Of a stretch of DNA of 64,000 nt, positions 24,619-34,114 are shown piece by piece. Each line of letters opens with the position of its first letter. Position 1 is the first letter of the stretch. The notes below the pieces were generated by a model. The model did not search any database, was not told where the DNA came from, and saw only the letters and a list, made by a program, of their open reading frames with translations. Source of the stretch: Bacteroidetes bacterium UBA2664 (GTDB lineage Bacteria; Bacteroidota; Rhodothermia; Balneolales; Balneolaceae); the NCBI GenBank assembly GCA_002359315.1, contig DEMS01000024.1, positions 40,130-104,129 of the forward strand. Direction: 5' to 3'. The position numbers and the translations under genes are program-made.

Positions 24619-27246
24619 CTATTTCAATAACATCATTTTTCCGGATGCGGTATCGTATGGTGTAGTGAGGCGGTAGATGTAAAGTCCGCTGGATAAATGT
24701 GATCCATCAAATTGTATACGATGGGTGCCGGCTTCTTTCACACCGTTAATTAATGTTGAAATTCGCCGGCCCAGAGAATCGAATACTTCTAAGTTGACTT
24801 GAACTTCAATTGGTAATCTGTATTCAATAATGGTAGAGTCGTTAAAAGGGTTTGGGTAGTTATAGGTGAGCTGGAAACTGCCGGGCTCACCGATCAAACC
24901 ATTTCCCCCGATCAGAAAATTGGGATTTGCGATATCCAGGCTGATATTATTGAACGTGACTCTATTTCCGTCCGAAAGATTCATGTCATCCCCATCAAAA
25001 CGAATTCGGACTTTGAAATTTGCATTATCATTGGCCTCCGGAATATCTGTAAAATCAATTGTATAGAGCTGATATTGCCCGGTCAGAGCAAATGTATTTT
25101 CGTTAAGTCCGGAGGTGGTCCAGCTGACACTTTCTGCATCTGCTGAGTAGTCGATGATCAATTGATCTGCAGCTCCTTCATCCATGGCTGCAAAGGAGAA
25201 TACAATATCTTCAGATCCGGTTGTTGGCAGATGAAAAATCAGTGTATTTTCTCCGCCATTACCCCGGAACGGCTGTCTCACCTGAAGGGCACGCATTTCC
25301 TCTTCATCATATATTTTACCATTGTTACCCACCGTTCTGTAGTTAATTTCAGTAGGGCTGTTGCGCCGTTCCATTGAAGCCTCTCTCCAGAATTGATGAT
25401 CTTCGTGAAACGGATAGCCATCAAGAGCCGACTGAAATTCAATGGTTGCACGATCCGTCCCTGTTGAAAAGGTTGCATCAACCGTTTCGAGTGGGGTATC
25501 ATTGGGTAAATTGTTGTCAAAATACCAGAAGGATTTCAGTGCAGTTTCCGGTTGTGAACCCATTTGGCTGTCCATCCAGGTTAACCGCTGGTCGAGCCAG
25601 TTTCTCATCCAATCCACCTCTTCCATCCAGCTATTTCCAATAAACCAATTTGGCCATGTATCAGTACCCAGTCTGGGCCATCTTTCAAAATCTCTTCGCT
25701 GAGATTCTGTCAACAGATCTACATGATCATCAATGAGCCCGAAGAGATGATCTCTTGAAAAGACCGTTTGACGCAGTTCCCACCAGCGTTTTTGCATTCG
25801 CTCCATATATCGATCATCTTCCATCAGTTGCAGATACCAGTCCCGAACACCACACCCGATGAAACAGTCGTTACTCGCCTGGATGTAATACCATCCCTGG
25901 GGAATGTACCCTTCAAGATTTCGAGAAATTCCAAGACTCAAATTATAATCCCAAACCGGTCCCATCATCAATTTTCCGCCTCGTTCTTTATGCATAAACG
26001 TACTTAAGCGATACCCGTCAATCTCTTTTAGCAACTCCGTATGTAAAAAATAGTCGATGAATGAGTCAACATTGATATACTTCTCATATCCATTCTGAGG
26101 ATCATCAAAACCCGGTCCATACAGGACATCTTCAAAAGCACTCATATATTTACGAATCCAATCCTGCTGTTCTGTGCTGATATCCTCTTCAGCAGGCCGC
26201 ACATGTGCCAAAAGAGTGCCTTTACTCGTTCTGAACCCTGATTCCCCTTCACCCAAACGATCTTTTTTAATAATATATCCGCCCGAAATTTCAGGTTCAC
26301 TATTTTCGTCCGGTTCAATCTGTGTGATATCCACACGATTTTCATCCCATTTAATCCGTTCTACCAATACATACACACCATGATAGTGTGCACTGGTAAC
26401 CCGGCCATTGCCCGTATGTCGATATAGCTCCACAAATTTAGTTCGGGGAGCATACCACCCCTGGTCTTCAGAGAGTTGATAAGCGATCACATTTCGCATC
26501 AATGTGTAATCTGTGTAAGGGGCATAGAGGATCCAATTGTGCTCCTCTGGGAGTCCAAGCAATTCTTCTGATCGATTCCCATCCTCCTCATCCTTCAGGT
26601 GAAAACCGAACATATTTTTGGGAAAACTCAATGAACTGGACCCTCTCAAGTTGATCTCCATTCGGCTTTGAATGAAATTGTCACTTGTTAATCTGTATCG
26701 ATCCCCATTTTCCGCTTCAATAAAGGTAATGGATCCGGGGGTCCGATCACCGGGACTTAGTTGATTGTTATAGTCATTGATGATAACCAATGGCAAATTG
26801 GAACTGAAATTCAGGACCTCATCGGATAGTTGATTATAGATATGCGTTCTGATTTCACTTGCCATGGCATCCTCCTTAAAAGCACGTGCCCGTATTGGGT
26901 AACTGCCTGACATGGTGATGGGGCCTGTATAGAGAATACCGTTTTCCGGTGTGGGCTCTGAACCATTTAACGTATAATAAATGTCAGCCCCCTCCGGAGA
27001 AGTGAGTGTGAGTTCAAACGACTCACTATATTGGCGGCCACCGTGAGAAAAAACGGGTGGAGATAAATTCACATTGCTGTTCCCAATATGAACCCGTCCA
27101 ATACGGCCGTTCGCATCACCGTCCTCATCTATAATAGAACCTGAATTGGGAACCTGATCTGCATTGATTACAACTTGTGCAGAAATAGGGGTGACACAAA
27201 TCAGGGATAAAAAAAGAAATAATAACGGAAGAACTACTTTAGGCAT
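24619..27246 (-). CDS. Secreted CotH-kinase family protein with T9SS sorting domain
   Basis: 875 residues with a Sec signal peptide (PLLFLFLSLICVTPISAQ). Residues about 65-130 (PPVFSHGGRQYSESFELTLTS ... DIYYTLNGSEPTPENGILYTGPI) form a chitobiase/hexosaminidase C-terminal-like Ig domain. Residues about 150-560 are the CotH kinase domain, with YHGVYVLVERIKWDENRVDI, GGYIIKKDR and MGPVWDYNLSLGI as recognisable cores; CotH proteins phosphorylate proteins in spore coats and elsewhere. Then comes a beta-sandwich domain and a C-terminal T9SS type A sorting domain (LTYNYPNPFNDSTIIEYRL ... GLYIYRL ... KMMLLK). It is predicted to be exported by T9SS; the target is unknown. Confidence 0.9.
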   Translation of the reverse strand: MPKVVLPLLFLFLSLICVTPISAQVVINADQVPNSGSIIDEDGDANGRIGRVHIGNSNVNLSPPVFSHGGRQYSESFELTLTSPEGADIYYTLNGSEPTPENGILYTGPITMSGSYPIRARAFKEDAMASEIRTHIYNQLSDEVLNFSSNLPLVIINDYNNQLSPGDRTPGSITFIEAENGDRYRLTSDNFIQSRMEINLRGSSSLSFPKNMFGFHLKDEEDGNRSEELLGLPEEHNWILYAPYTDYTLMRNVIAYQLSEDQGWYAPRTKFVELYRHTGNGRVTSAHYHGVYVLVERIKWDENRVDITQIEPDENSEPEISGGYIIKKDRLGEGESGFRTSKGTLLAHVRPAEEDISTEQQDWIRKYMSAFEDVLYGPGFDDPQNGYEKYINVDSFIDYFLHTELLKEIDGYRLSTFMHKERGGKLMMGPVWDYNLSLGISRNLEGYIPQGWYYIQASNDCFIGCGVRDWYLQLMEDDRYMERMQKRWWELRQTVFSRDHLFGLIDDHVDLLTESQRRDFERWPRLGTDTWPNWFIGNSWMEEVDWMRNWLDQRLTWMDSQMGSQPETALKSFWYFDNNLPNDTPLETVDATFSTGTDRATIEFQSALDGYPFHEDHQFWREASMERRNSPTEINYRTVGNNGKIYDEEEMRALQVRQPFRGNGGENTLIFHLPTTGSEDIVFSFAAMDEGAADQLIIDYSADAESVSWTTSGLNENTFALTGQYQLYTIDFTDIPEANDNANFKVRIRFDGDDMNLSDGNRVTFNNISLDIANPNFLIGGNGLIGEPGSFQLTYNYPNPFNDSTIIEYRLPIEVQVNLEVFDSLGRRISTLINGVKEAGTHRIQFDGSHLSSGLYIYRLTTPYDTASGKMMLLK

Positions 27247-27371
27247 GAATCTAAAAATTGATTTATTGAACCTGTAAAGTAAAATAAATTCGATTCATTC
27301 GGAGTAAATATTTCATTTAAACAGTGAGGATCAGGTTTAATTTTAATCCGGAGATTCCATAGCTTCAACGC

Positions 27372-29798
27372 ATGGCAAAAATGTATCTGGATATTGCGTT
27401 TCCAACAGCGGTTCGCTCACTATTTACCTATCACATATCGGCAGAGAAGGAGATCGTTCCCGGAATCAGGGTTTGGGTGCCGTTACGCAATGAATTTGCC
27501 ATCGGACTGGTTGTTCGTGTGCACCAAAAAAAGCCTGACTTTGAAACCCGGCCTATTGAAAAAATATTAGATTCTGAGCCGATCATGAGTGAGGCACTTC
27601 TTCAGCTAACAGAGTGGATTCACAGATTCTATTTCTGCAGTTGGGGGGATGCAATTCAGGCTGCTCTGCCGGTCGGATTAAATTTTTCATCCATTAAGAC
27701 GCTGATTGCAGAACCGGAGATGAAAAAAAAGGCGAAGGGGGATTTGCTGGAGCTGATCCGGGAGATTGAGTCTGAAAAGTATACGCTCAAAGAAGCGGAA
27801 AAACGGTGGAGAGATGGCCCGTGGAAAAAATATCTTAAAAAAGCCATTAAGGAGGGTTTTATACAGGTTTGGGAGCAACCCCGACAAAAAGTAGGCTACA
27901 AAAAGATTAAACACTGGAGGTTTTCACAATCAGTAGAACCGGAAAAAATCACAGATCAGTTACTGGATCAAGATAAATCCTCGAAGTGGCAGGAAGCCTT
28001 TGTAAAGCTGGCGGAAATGAATCTTCCCAGGCCTCATCAGGAATTATTAAAAGAGGAGCTATTCACATCTTATACACTCAACCGAATTGAAAAGGAGGGA
28101 TGGATTGAATCGGTTGACCTTCCTGTTTCGCAGGAGAGGGATATGAAAAGAGTGTACGATCCGGACCGGCTAAAAACACTATCCGGTGATCAGATTGAGG
28201 CTTATAAAGAGATCAAAAAATCTCTCGATGATGGAGTTTTCAAAAGTTTTTTGCTATACGGTGTAACAGGTTCCGGAAAAACCGAAGTTTATATCCATGC
28301 TTTGAAACGCGCTATAGAACAGGGGCGCGGTGGCTTGGTTTTGGTGCCTGAAATTGCACTGACCCCACAAACGGTACAGCGTTTTTATCAGATTTTTGGA
28401 GATCAGATTGCGGTATTGCACAGTCGTTTGAGTGATCGTGAGCGGTTTGAAGCCTGGCAATATTTAAAGTCAGGGGAGAAAAAGATTGCTATCGGGCCAC
28501 GGTCGGCTGTATTTGCACCGGTCAATAATTTGGGACTGATTATTGTTGATGAAGAACACGACTCTTCATATAAACAGTTTGATCCTTCACCCAGATACCA
28601 TGCCCGGGATGTGGCAGTTATGCGCGGACATATTGAAGGTGCAGTCGTCATACTGGGATCAGCTACACCGGGAATGGTCTCGATTAAAGCTGTTCAGGAG
28701 AAAAAACATACATTACTGCAACTACCGCTCAGGCCTACCGGTTCGATGCCAAAGGTGGTGATTCACAATCTGGCCGAATATAAAAGCGCGATGAAAGGGC
28801 CTCTGACAATTGAGCTTTATCAAGAGATTCAAAAAGCACTGGATCGGAATGAGCAGATCATTCTGCTCTACAACCGACGCGGGTTTGCCTCCTATTTACA
28901 ATGTGAGAATTGTGGACATATTCCTCAGAGCCCGGAAAGTTCAACCAGTTTAACCTATCACAAGAAGAAAAATATTTTACTCGATCACTATAGCGGTTAT
29001 TCGAGGCGTGCCGACAGAGAGTGTGAAATGTGCGGCTCCCAACAACTCATTAGCAAAGGAAGCGGAACCCAACAGGTTGAAGAGGAAATTGAACAACTAT
29101 TCCCTGATGCACGGCTGCTAAGAATGGATCGGGATTCTACTTCGGGAAAATTTGGACATCAAAAGATCTACGAAAAGTTCCTGTATCGGGATTCAGATAT
29201 ATTGATTGGCACTCAGTTGGTTGCCAAAGGACTGGATTTTCCAAACGTGACAGTAGTGGGAGTGATCAGTGCAGATACAGAACTGGCATTTCCATCCTTC
29301 AGAGCGGGTGAACGAATGTTTCAGCTGTTAAGTCAGGTAGCCGGGAGGGCCGGAAGGGCAGAAAAGCCGGGAGTAGTCTACGTTCAGACCTGGAAACCGG
29401 ATCATCCGGCAATTTTTGCAGCAAAAGAGCATGATTTCAAACTATTTGCGAAGCAGGAACTTGCATCGAGAGAACAGTTAAAGTTTCCACCCTACTCAAG
29501 AATGGTGGTTTTTCAATTTAAATCACCATCAAGAGATAAAGTTGAGCAAGTCGCATTCAGTTTTTGTGATGCGGCCGCGGCTGTATTGGGTCAGCATACA
29601 ATAATGGGCCCCTCTCCTTCAGTAATCGAATGGATGAGTGGCCAGCATCAGTGGGAGGCTCATATCAAACTCAGCCGAAACTACAACGCAGAGATGATTG
29701 AAAAAATCATCCAGTCAATTTTTGATTATTTCCTTAAAATTAAACCCAAGGGGGCTTCATCTGTTCGAATAAATGTTGATGTGGATGCGATTGAGTAA
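27372..29798 (+). CDS. priA: Primosomal protein N' (PriA helicase) lacking one zinc site
   Basis: 808 residues of the replication-restart helicase. The N-terminal 3'BD domain (YLDIAFPTAVRSLFTYHI), Walker A LLYGVTGSGKTEVYIHAL, DEEH box VDEEHDSSYKQ, GSATPG, and the C-terminal helicase motifs (GTQLVAKGLDFPNVTVVGV, QVAGRAGRA) are all present. The zinc region is unusual. Cysteines 1-2 (CENC) and 7-8 (CEMC) of the usual eight are there, but the middle four are replaced (SPESS instead of CxxC, DHYS instead of CHYC). In solved PriA structures the outer and inner cysteines form separate zinc sites, so here one site is lost as a unit. All other motifs look functional. Confidence 0.95.
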   Translation: MAKMYLDIAFPTAVRSLFTYHISAEKEIVPGIRVWVPLRNEFAIGLVVRVHQKKPDFETRPIEKILDSEPIMSEALLQLTEWIHRFYFCSWGDAIQAALPVGLNFSSIKTLIAEPEMKKKAKGDLLELIREIESEKYTLKEAEKRWRDGPWKKYLKKAIKEGFIQVWEQPRQKVGYKKIKHWRFSQSVEPEKITDQLLDQDKSSKWQEAFVKLAEMNLPRPHQELLKEELFTSYTLNRIEKEGWIESVDLPVSQERDMKRVYDPDRLKTLSGDQIEAYKEIKKSLDDGVFKSFLLYGVTGSGKTEVYIHALKRAIEQGRGGLVLVPEIALTPQTVQRFYQIFGDQIAVLHSRLSDRERFEAWQYLKSGEKKIAIGPRSAVFAPVNNLGLIIVDEEHDSSYKQFDPSPRYHARDVAVMRGHIEGAVVILGSATPGMVSIKAVQEKKHTLLQLPLRPTGSMPKVVIHNLAEYKSAMKGPLTIELYQEIQKALDRNEQIILLYNRRGFASYLQCENCGHIPQSPESSTSLTYHKKKNILLDHYSGYSRRADRECEMCGSQQLISKGSGTQQVEEEIEQLFPDARLLRMDRDSTSGKFGHQKIYEKFLYRDSDILIGTQLVAKGLDFPNVTVVGVISADTELAFPSFRAGERMFQLLSQVAGRAGRAEKPGVVYVQTWKPDHPAIFAAKEHDFKLFAKQELASREQLKFPPYSRMVVFQFKSPSRDKVEQVAFSFCDAAAAVLGQHTIMGPSPSVIEWMSGQHQWEAHIKLSRNYNAEMIEKIIQSIFDYFLKIKPKGASSVRINVDVDAIE

Positions 29799-29936
29799 TT
29801 ATTGTGAAGAAGAATATTAGTAGATTAGGCTCTTTTTTTTCACTATAATCAGGAATGCATCAAGCCTAAAAACAATGGTTTGTAAGAATAGACCAAAATC
29901 TGAAATATAGAAATATAGTCTTAAGCCGCATATAAG

Positions 29937-30320
29937 ATGAGTCATAAAAAGAAAGTGCTTATTGTTGATGATGATCATGTGATATTGATGATACATAAGC
30001 TGAAGGTCATGAAAACCGGGGTGGATTCGAATCCACAGGAATTTTTGAATGGCAGGGAGGCGCTGGACTATATAATTGAGAACAACAATTCGGAGTACTT
30101 CTACATTGTTCTTCTGGATATCAATATGCCGGTAATGAGTGGCTGGGACTTTCTGGACTCAATTCAAAAACTAAATTTAAAATGTAAAATTAAAGTGGCT
30201 ATCGTCACCTCATCTGTAGATCAAGCGGATCAGGAAAAAGCCAAAATGTATGAAGAAGTATTTTCATACATTACAAAGCCGGTAAATGATGCAGAAATGG
30301 CTTTTATTAAAAATCTTTGA
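29937..30320 (+). CDS. Single-domain response regulator (CheY-like)
   Basis: 127 residues, only a receiver domain. The acidic pocket is seen in VLIVDDDHV (about residues 7-15), the phospho-acceptor Asp in VLLDINMPVMSGWDF (about residue 61), the conserved Thr/Ser in AIVTSS and the Lys in YITKPVN. There is no output domain, so it acts through protein contacts or as a phosphorelay shuttle. No histidine kinase is adjacent. The many His residues near the start (DDDHVILMIHKLKVM) resemble the small Bacteroidota receiver proteins of this type. Confidence 0.92.
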   Translation: MSHKKKVLIVDDDHVILMIHKLKVMKTGVDSNPQEFLNGREALDYIIENNNSEYFYIVLLDINMPVMSGWDFLDSIQKLNLKCKIKVAIVTSSVDQADQEKAKMYEEVFSYITKPVNDAEMAFIKNL

Positions 30321-30367
30321 TCCCTTGACTGGGATTATTTTTAGCTTTTTCTTGGGTTTCCGGCAAT

Positions 30368-32461
30368 TTAGTTTTTCAAATGCTTTTCAAAAAAATCAAA
30401 CATTCTTCGGTATTCATCATACCATGTATTCGGGCTTGTAAATGAGTGTTCTTCACTCGGATAAATCATCAATTCAAACTCCTCATTCCCACTTTGCAGT
30501 AACTCTTCGATGTATTGAAATGCATCCTGAGCTCCCACATTATCGTCGATAAGTCCGTGCAACAGTAGTGCCGGTCGTTGCAGCTCGGATGCATATGTAA
30601 GCGGGGAACTTCGATCATAATGTTCCGGAACTTCTTCAGGATCACCCAGTCTTGGAAGGGTGTACCAAGGGTTTGCATAGTAGTAATTGCGCCAGTTCGT
30701 CACTTTACGAAGTGCAGCTCCTGCATGGAACCGATCGGGTTTATCTGTAAGTGCATAAAGGGCCATAAAACCGCCATAACTTCCCCCATAAATCCCCACA
30801 TTATTGAGATCCAGGCATGTCCCGCACTGATTTTGAACCCAATCCAGTCCATCCACAATATCCTGAGTTTCATATTTACCCATCCAATTGGTTACATCTT
30901 CCCTGAATTTGCGCCCGTAACCGGTACTGTGACGAAAATCAACCTCTACAACAACATAACTGTTTAAAAGCAGGTATTGGTTAAACATGTACTCTCGCCA
31001 GTAGTTGTTCGACCAGCCTTTATACACATTTTGCAGTGAACCGGCCCCGTGAGCAAATACCACAACCGGATAGCTTGTTTCGGGGTCAAAATCGCGCGGG
31101 TATAGTACCGACATGGAGAGTTCTGTTTCACCATCCCGTCCGGTAAACCGGACATATTCTTCCTCCTGCCAGGTGTACTCATAGAAACGATCCGGGACCG
31201 TCTGAGTCAGTTGAACTTCTTCAAATGGATAACTGAGTTCCAATTTGTAAAGCTCATAGGGTTCATTAAAATACGTCCTTGCATAGATCAACGTGGAGTG
31301 ATCCGGGGTGAGTTCATACTGATATCGGTACACCTCATCATGGGTTATTTTCTGTACCCGGTTATCATCAATATTAAGCAGATAGATGTCACGAACGCCA
31401 TAATCAACTTCATTACTCGCATAGACAATGGTTTGGTCATCAATCCAACGGGCCCAGGGCACATAATAATCGCCGGTTGTATGTTGAGTTAAGTTGCTGC
31501 CGTCCACATCAACCGTGTAGATATGGTTCCATCCGCTCTGTTCTGAAAGGAATAGAATTTTGTCACGATCCGGCGCAAATGCTGAATAAGTGTGATGGAG
31601 CCAACCGGATGTAGAGTCTTCAAAAACGACATTATGAGTGCTGTCAACCAGGTCATGAACAATCAATTTGCGATGTTTCAATGCGGCATCCATATAATCG
31701 ATGGCAGCAAAACGACCTGTTGAGGAAGCTGTAGTGGAGGATCTGTGTACACCGGTGAGGAGTGTGTCCAGTTTTGTAGTATCGAGTGAAGCCGCATAAA
31801 TAGTTGTTGAGGGGATGCCGCGCCGGGTTGCGCCGGGGGTTACCATATCGCCCAGATAGTCGGGAAAATAGACCGTGAGATTGTCTGAGTTATCGCTTTG
31901 GCGGACCAGTAAGCGGTCTGAGCCAACCCAGTCTGATATTGAAAACATAGGGCCTCCATCTTCTCGCTTCGTTACCTGAATAATGCCGGGTTTATCCACA
32001 TGACTCACCCAAACATCCCCATCTCTCACAAAGGCAATTTTTTTACTATCCGGAGACCATCTCAGACTAAATTCCCGCTCTTGTGTGGTCACAATTTTAA
32101 GTGAATCTGAACCGTCTCTATTTGCAATAAAAATACTCCCTCCATCAATGAAGGCAATTCGGTTCCCATCCGGAGATAATTGATTTGAAGGGGGGTCTTC
32201 ATCCTCTTTTTTGACATCAAAGTTTCCTTCCATATCTACTGAGTAGAGGCCTGTTTCATAGTAGGAGGAGTCGTTCCATGTAAAATAGAGCCTGCTTTGA
32301 TCTAAAGAGAGTGAGCGACTTGATGGGCGAATTCCGGGGATTACCGGTTCATGAAAAATTTCTTTAAGGGTCAGGTTTTCAGGTACCGTCTGAGATTGTG
32401 TGCTATCGGCAATTGATAGAGATAGGGTAGATAGACATAGAAAGAGGATCACTCTGAGCAT
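30368..32461 (-). CDS. S9 family serine peptidase (DPP IV / prolyl oligopeptidase type)
   Basis: 697 residues with an N-terminal signal peptide (LRVILFLCLSTLSLSIADS). Residues about 40-430 form a beta-propeller with WD/TolB-like blades (SPDGNRIAFIDGGSIF, SPDSKKIAFVRDGDVWV), and about 440-697 form the alpha/beta-hydrolase domain. The nucleophile is in YGGSYGGFMALY, with Asp in LLHGLIDDNV and His in PSEEHSFTS. It removes dipeptides, often after proline, from peptides in the periplasm or outside the cell. It is convergent with the response regulator gene; the facing stop codons are 47 bp apart. Confidence 0.92.
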   Translation of the reverse strand: MLRVILFLCLSTLSLSIADSTQSQTVPENLTLKEIFHEPVIPGIRPSSRSLSLDQSRLYFTWNDSSYYETGLYSVDMEGNFDVKKEDEDPPSNQLSPDGNRIAFIDGGSIFIANRDGSDSLKIVTTQEREFSLRWSPDSKKIAFVRDGDVWVSHVDKPGIIQVTKREDGGPMFSISDWVGSDRLLVRQSDNSDNLTVYFPDYLGDMVTPGATRRGIPSTTIYAASLDTTKLDTLLTGVHRSSTTASSTGRFAAIDYMDAALKHRKLIVHDLVDSTHNVVFEDSTSGWLHHTYSAFAPDRDKILFLSEQSGWNHIYTVDVDGSNLTQHTTGDYYVPWARWIDDQTIVYASNEVDYGVRDIYLLNIDDNRVQKITHDEVYRYQYELTPDHSTLIYARTYFNEPYELYKLELSYPFEEVQLTQTVPDRFYEYTWQEEEYVRFTGRDGETELSMSVLYPRDFDPETSYPVVVFAHGAGSLQNVYKGWSNNYWREYMFNQYLLLNSYVVVEVDFRHSTGYGRKFREDVTNWMGKYETQDIVDGLDWVQNQCGTCLDLNNVGIYGGSYGGFMALYALTDKPDRFHAGAALRKVTNWRNYYYANPWYTLPRLGDPEEVPEHYDRSSPLTYASELQRPALLLHGLIDDNVGAQDAFQYIEELLQSGNEEFELMIYPSEEHSFTSPNTWYDEYRRMFDFFEKHLKN

Positions 32462-32509
32462 AGTTCAAGTACGGTTAGATTATATTTCCCGATGAAAATA
32501 CAAAACCAT

Positions 32510-32557
32510 TCTCTAAAAAATAAAAGGCTTAATCTGAAATCTTAATAAGATTAAGCC
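32510..32557 (-). terminator. Intrinsic terminator overlapping the stop of the alpha-oxoamine synthase gene
   Basis: On the minus strand GGCTTAATC / GATTAAGCC forms a 9-bp stem with a 14-nt AT-rich loop, followed by CTTTTATTTTTTAG. The 5' arm contains the TAA stop codon of the upstream gene. Confidence 0.75.
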
Positions 32558-33780
32558 GTTTTCTGAACATTTATATTTCCAAATACAATCGGTTTGATCG
32601 CTTCAAATGCATTCAGTGTCTTTTTAATATGTTCATCGGTATGTGTTGCCATCGGAATAAGCCGAATTAACACCATCCCTTTTGGAACGACCGGATAGGC
32701 TACACCACTGACGAATACACCGTGTTTCTCTCTCATCTCTTTCATGATCGTTGTACACAACTCTGTACTGCCTTCTGTGAGCACCGGCGTGACCGGACTC
32801 TCTGATGGCAGAACGTTATATCCGAGTTCTCGAAGTCCGGATCTTAATTTTTTGGCATTTTCCCAAAGTTTATCCCTCCATTGAGGATTTTCTCTAATCA
32901 GCTTCAGTCGTTCCCTTGCAGAGGCAACCAGCGCAAGTGGAAGTGTTTTCGCAAAAATCTGACTTCTGACATTGGCCTTCAGGAATTCGATCACGCTCGG
33001 TTCTGTAGCGACAAAAGCTCCTATCAGCGCAACAGCTTTAGCGAATGTTCCAAAGTAGATATCTATTCCGTCCTGACAGCCTAATTCTGTACCGGCGCCC
33101 GACCCGTCATGGCCCAGGGTTCCAAAACCATGAGCATCATCAACCAGAAGGCGGAAAGGATATTTCTCTTTAAGTGCTATAATTTCTTTCAGTTTGCCCA
33201 GGTCACCTGTCATTCCAAAAACCCCTTCGGAAACAACTAATATGGATGAGTTGGGTTTCATTCTGGCAACAGCGCGCTGCAGTTGTTTTTCAAGGCCGGC
33301 GATATCATTATGTTTAAAGACGGAACTCTCGCTCATTGCCAGCTGCTTTCCATCTACAATACAGGCATGACTCAGTTCGTCATATATTAAAAAATCATTT
33401 CGGTCTACAAGAGCGTGAATCACACTCATGATGCCCTGATATCCAAAGTTCAAAAGAAGTGCGTCCGGTTTATGAACAAAATCGGCTAATTCACGCTCCA
33501 GGGCTTCATGTTCATCTGAATTGCCGGTCATGAGGCGGGCTCCCATCGGCGCACTAAAACTGTATTTTTTAGCTGCTTCTACATCAACTTGTTTGATATA
33601 ATCATTGGCTCCCACTCCCAGATAGTCATTTATGCTCCAAACCACGACATCTTTGCCGTTAAATTTCATATCCGGGCCTAAAGGTCCTTCAAGTTTTGGA
33701 AATGTATAGTAGCCATAACCTTCAGAAGTAAATGGCCCGAGGGGTGAAGGCCTGTCTTTTAATTTATCAAATAGATCCAT
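32551..33780 (-). CDS. Alpha-oxoamine synthase family PLP enzyme (KBL/AONS/SPT-like)
   Basis: 409 residues. The family condenses an amino acid with an acyl-CoA and loses CO2. Conserved features are SINDYLGVGAN, SFSAPMGARLMTGNSDEHEALE, LNFGYQGIMS, LLVDDAHGFGTLG (cofactor-ring Asp) and FGTFAKAVALIGAF (PLP Lys). The N-terminal YYTFPKLEGPLGPDMKFNGKDVVVWS matches the Bacteroidota group often annotated as serine palmitoyltransferase or generic aminotransferase. No biotin or sphingolipid gene adjoins, so the product (KAPA, aminoketone or 3-ketosphinganine) is undecided. Confidence 0.85.
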   Translation of the reverse strand: MDLFDKLKDRPSPLGPFTSEGYGYYTFPKLEGPLGPDMKFNGKDVVVWSINDYLGVGANDYIKQVDVEAAKKYSFSAPMGARLMTGNSDEHEALERELADFVHKPDALLLNFGYQGIMSVIHALVDRNDFLIYDELSHACIVDGKQLAMSESSVFKHNDIAGLEKQLQRAVARMKPNSSILVVSEGVFGMTGDLGKLKEIIALKEKYPFRLLVDDAHGFGTLGHDGSGAGTELGCQDGIDIYFGTFAKAVALIGAFVATEPSVIEFLKANVRSQIFAKTLPLALVASARERLKLIRENPQWRDKLWENAKKLRSGLRELGYNVLPSESPVTPVLTEGSTELCTTIMKEMREKHGVFVSGVAYPVVPKGMVLIRLIPMATHTDEHIKKTLNAFEAIKPIVFGNINVQKTA

Positions 33781-34114
33781 AGTGTGTTTGAGCTGTGTCC
33801 ACCTTATTGAAATTTCACTGTCAGCAAACGGCTGATTGCAAAGTGCAGATTAGTTAATAATTCTATCGAAATTAAGCAAATTGCTAAGTAACACAAAAAG
33901 AAATCAAACAAGATGTAATAGCAATTGTTTCCAGGTGTATAAGGGAAAAGATTAAAAATTGATCTTCAAATATCATCATTTAACGATTAGATGAAGTTCA
34001 AGTCGCCCGCTAAAGAAAAGATTATAAAAAAACCGGATGGATTTTGTTTTCAGCCTGAGTACTTTTTTGGTATTGTACAAAGAGGATTAAACACAGAATT
34101 TCAGCCAAACAGAG
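33781..34114. other. Divergent intergenic region
   Basis: 334 bp between the divergent alpha-oxoamine synthase and N-acyl-D-amino-acid deacylase genes, so it must hold both promoters. A small palindrome, AGCAA-A-TTGCT, lies at about 33877-33887. I see no RNA gene or clear operator. Confidence 0.5.
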
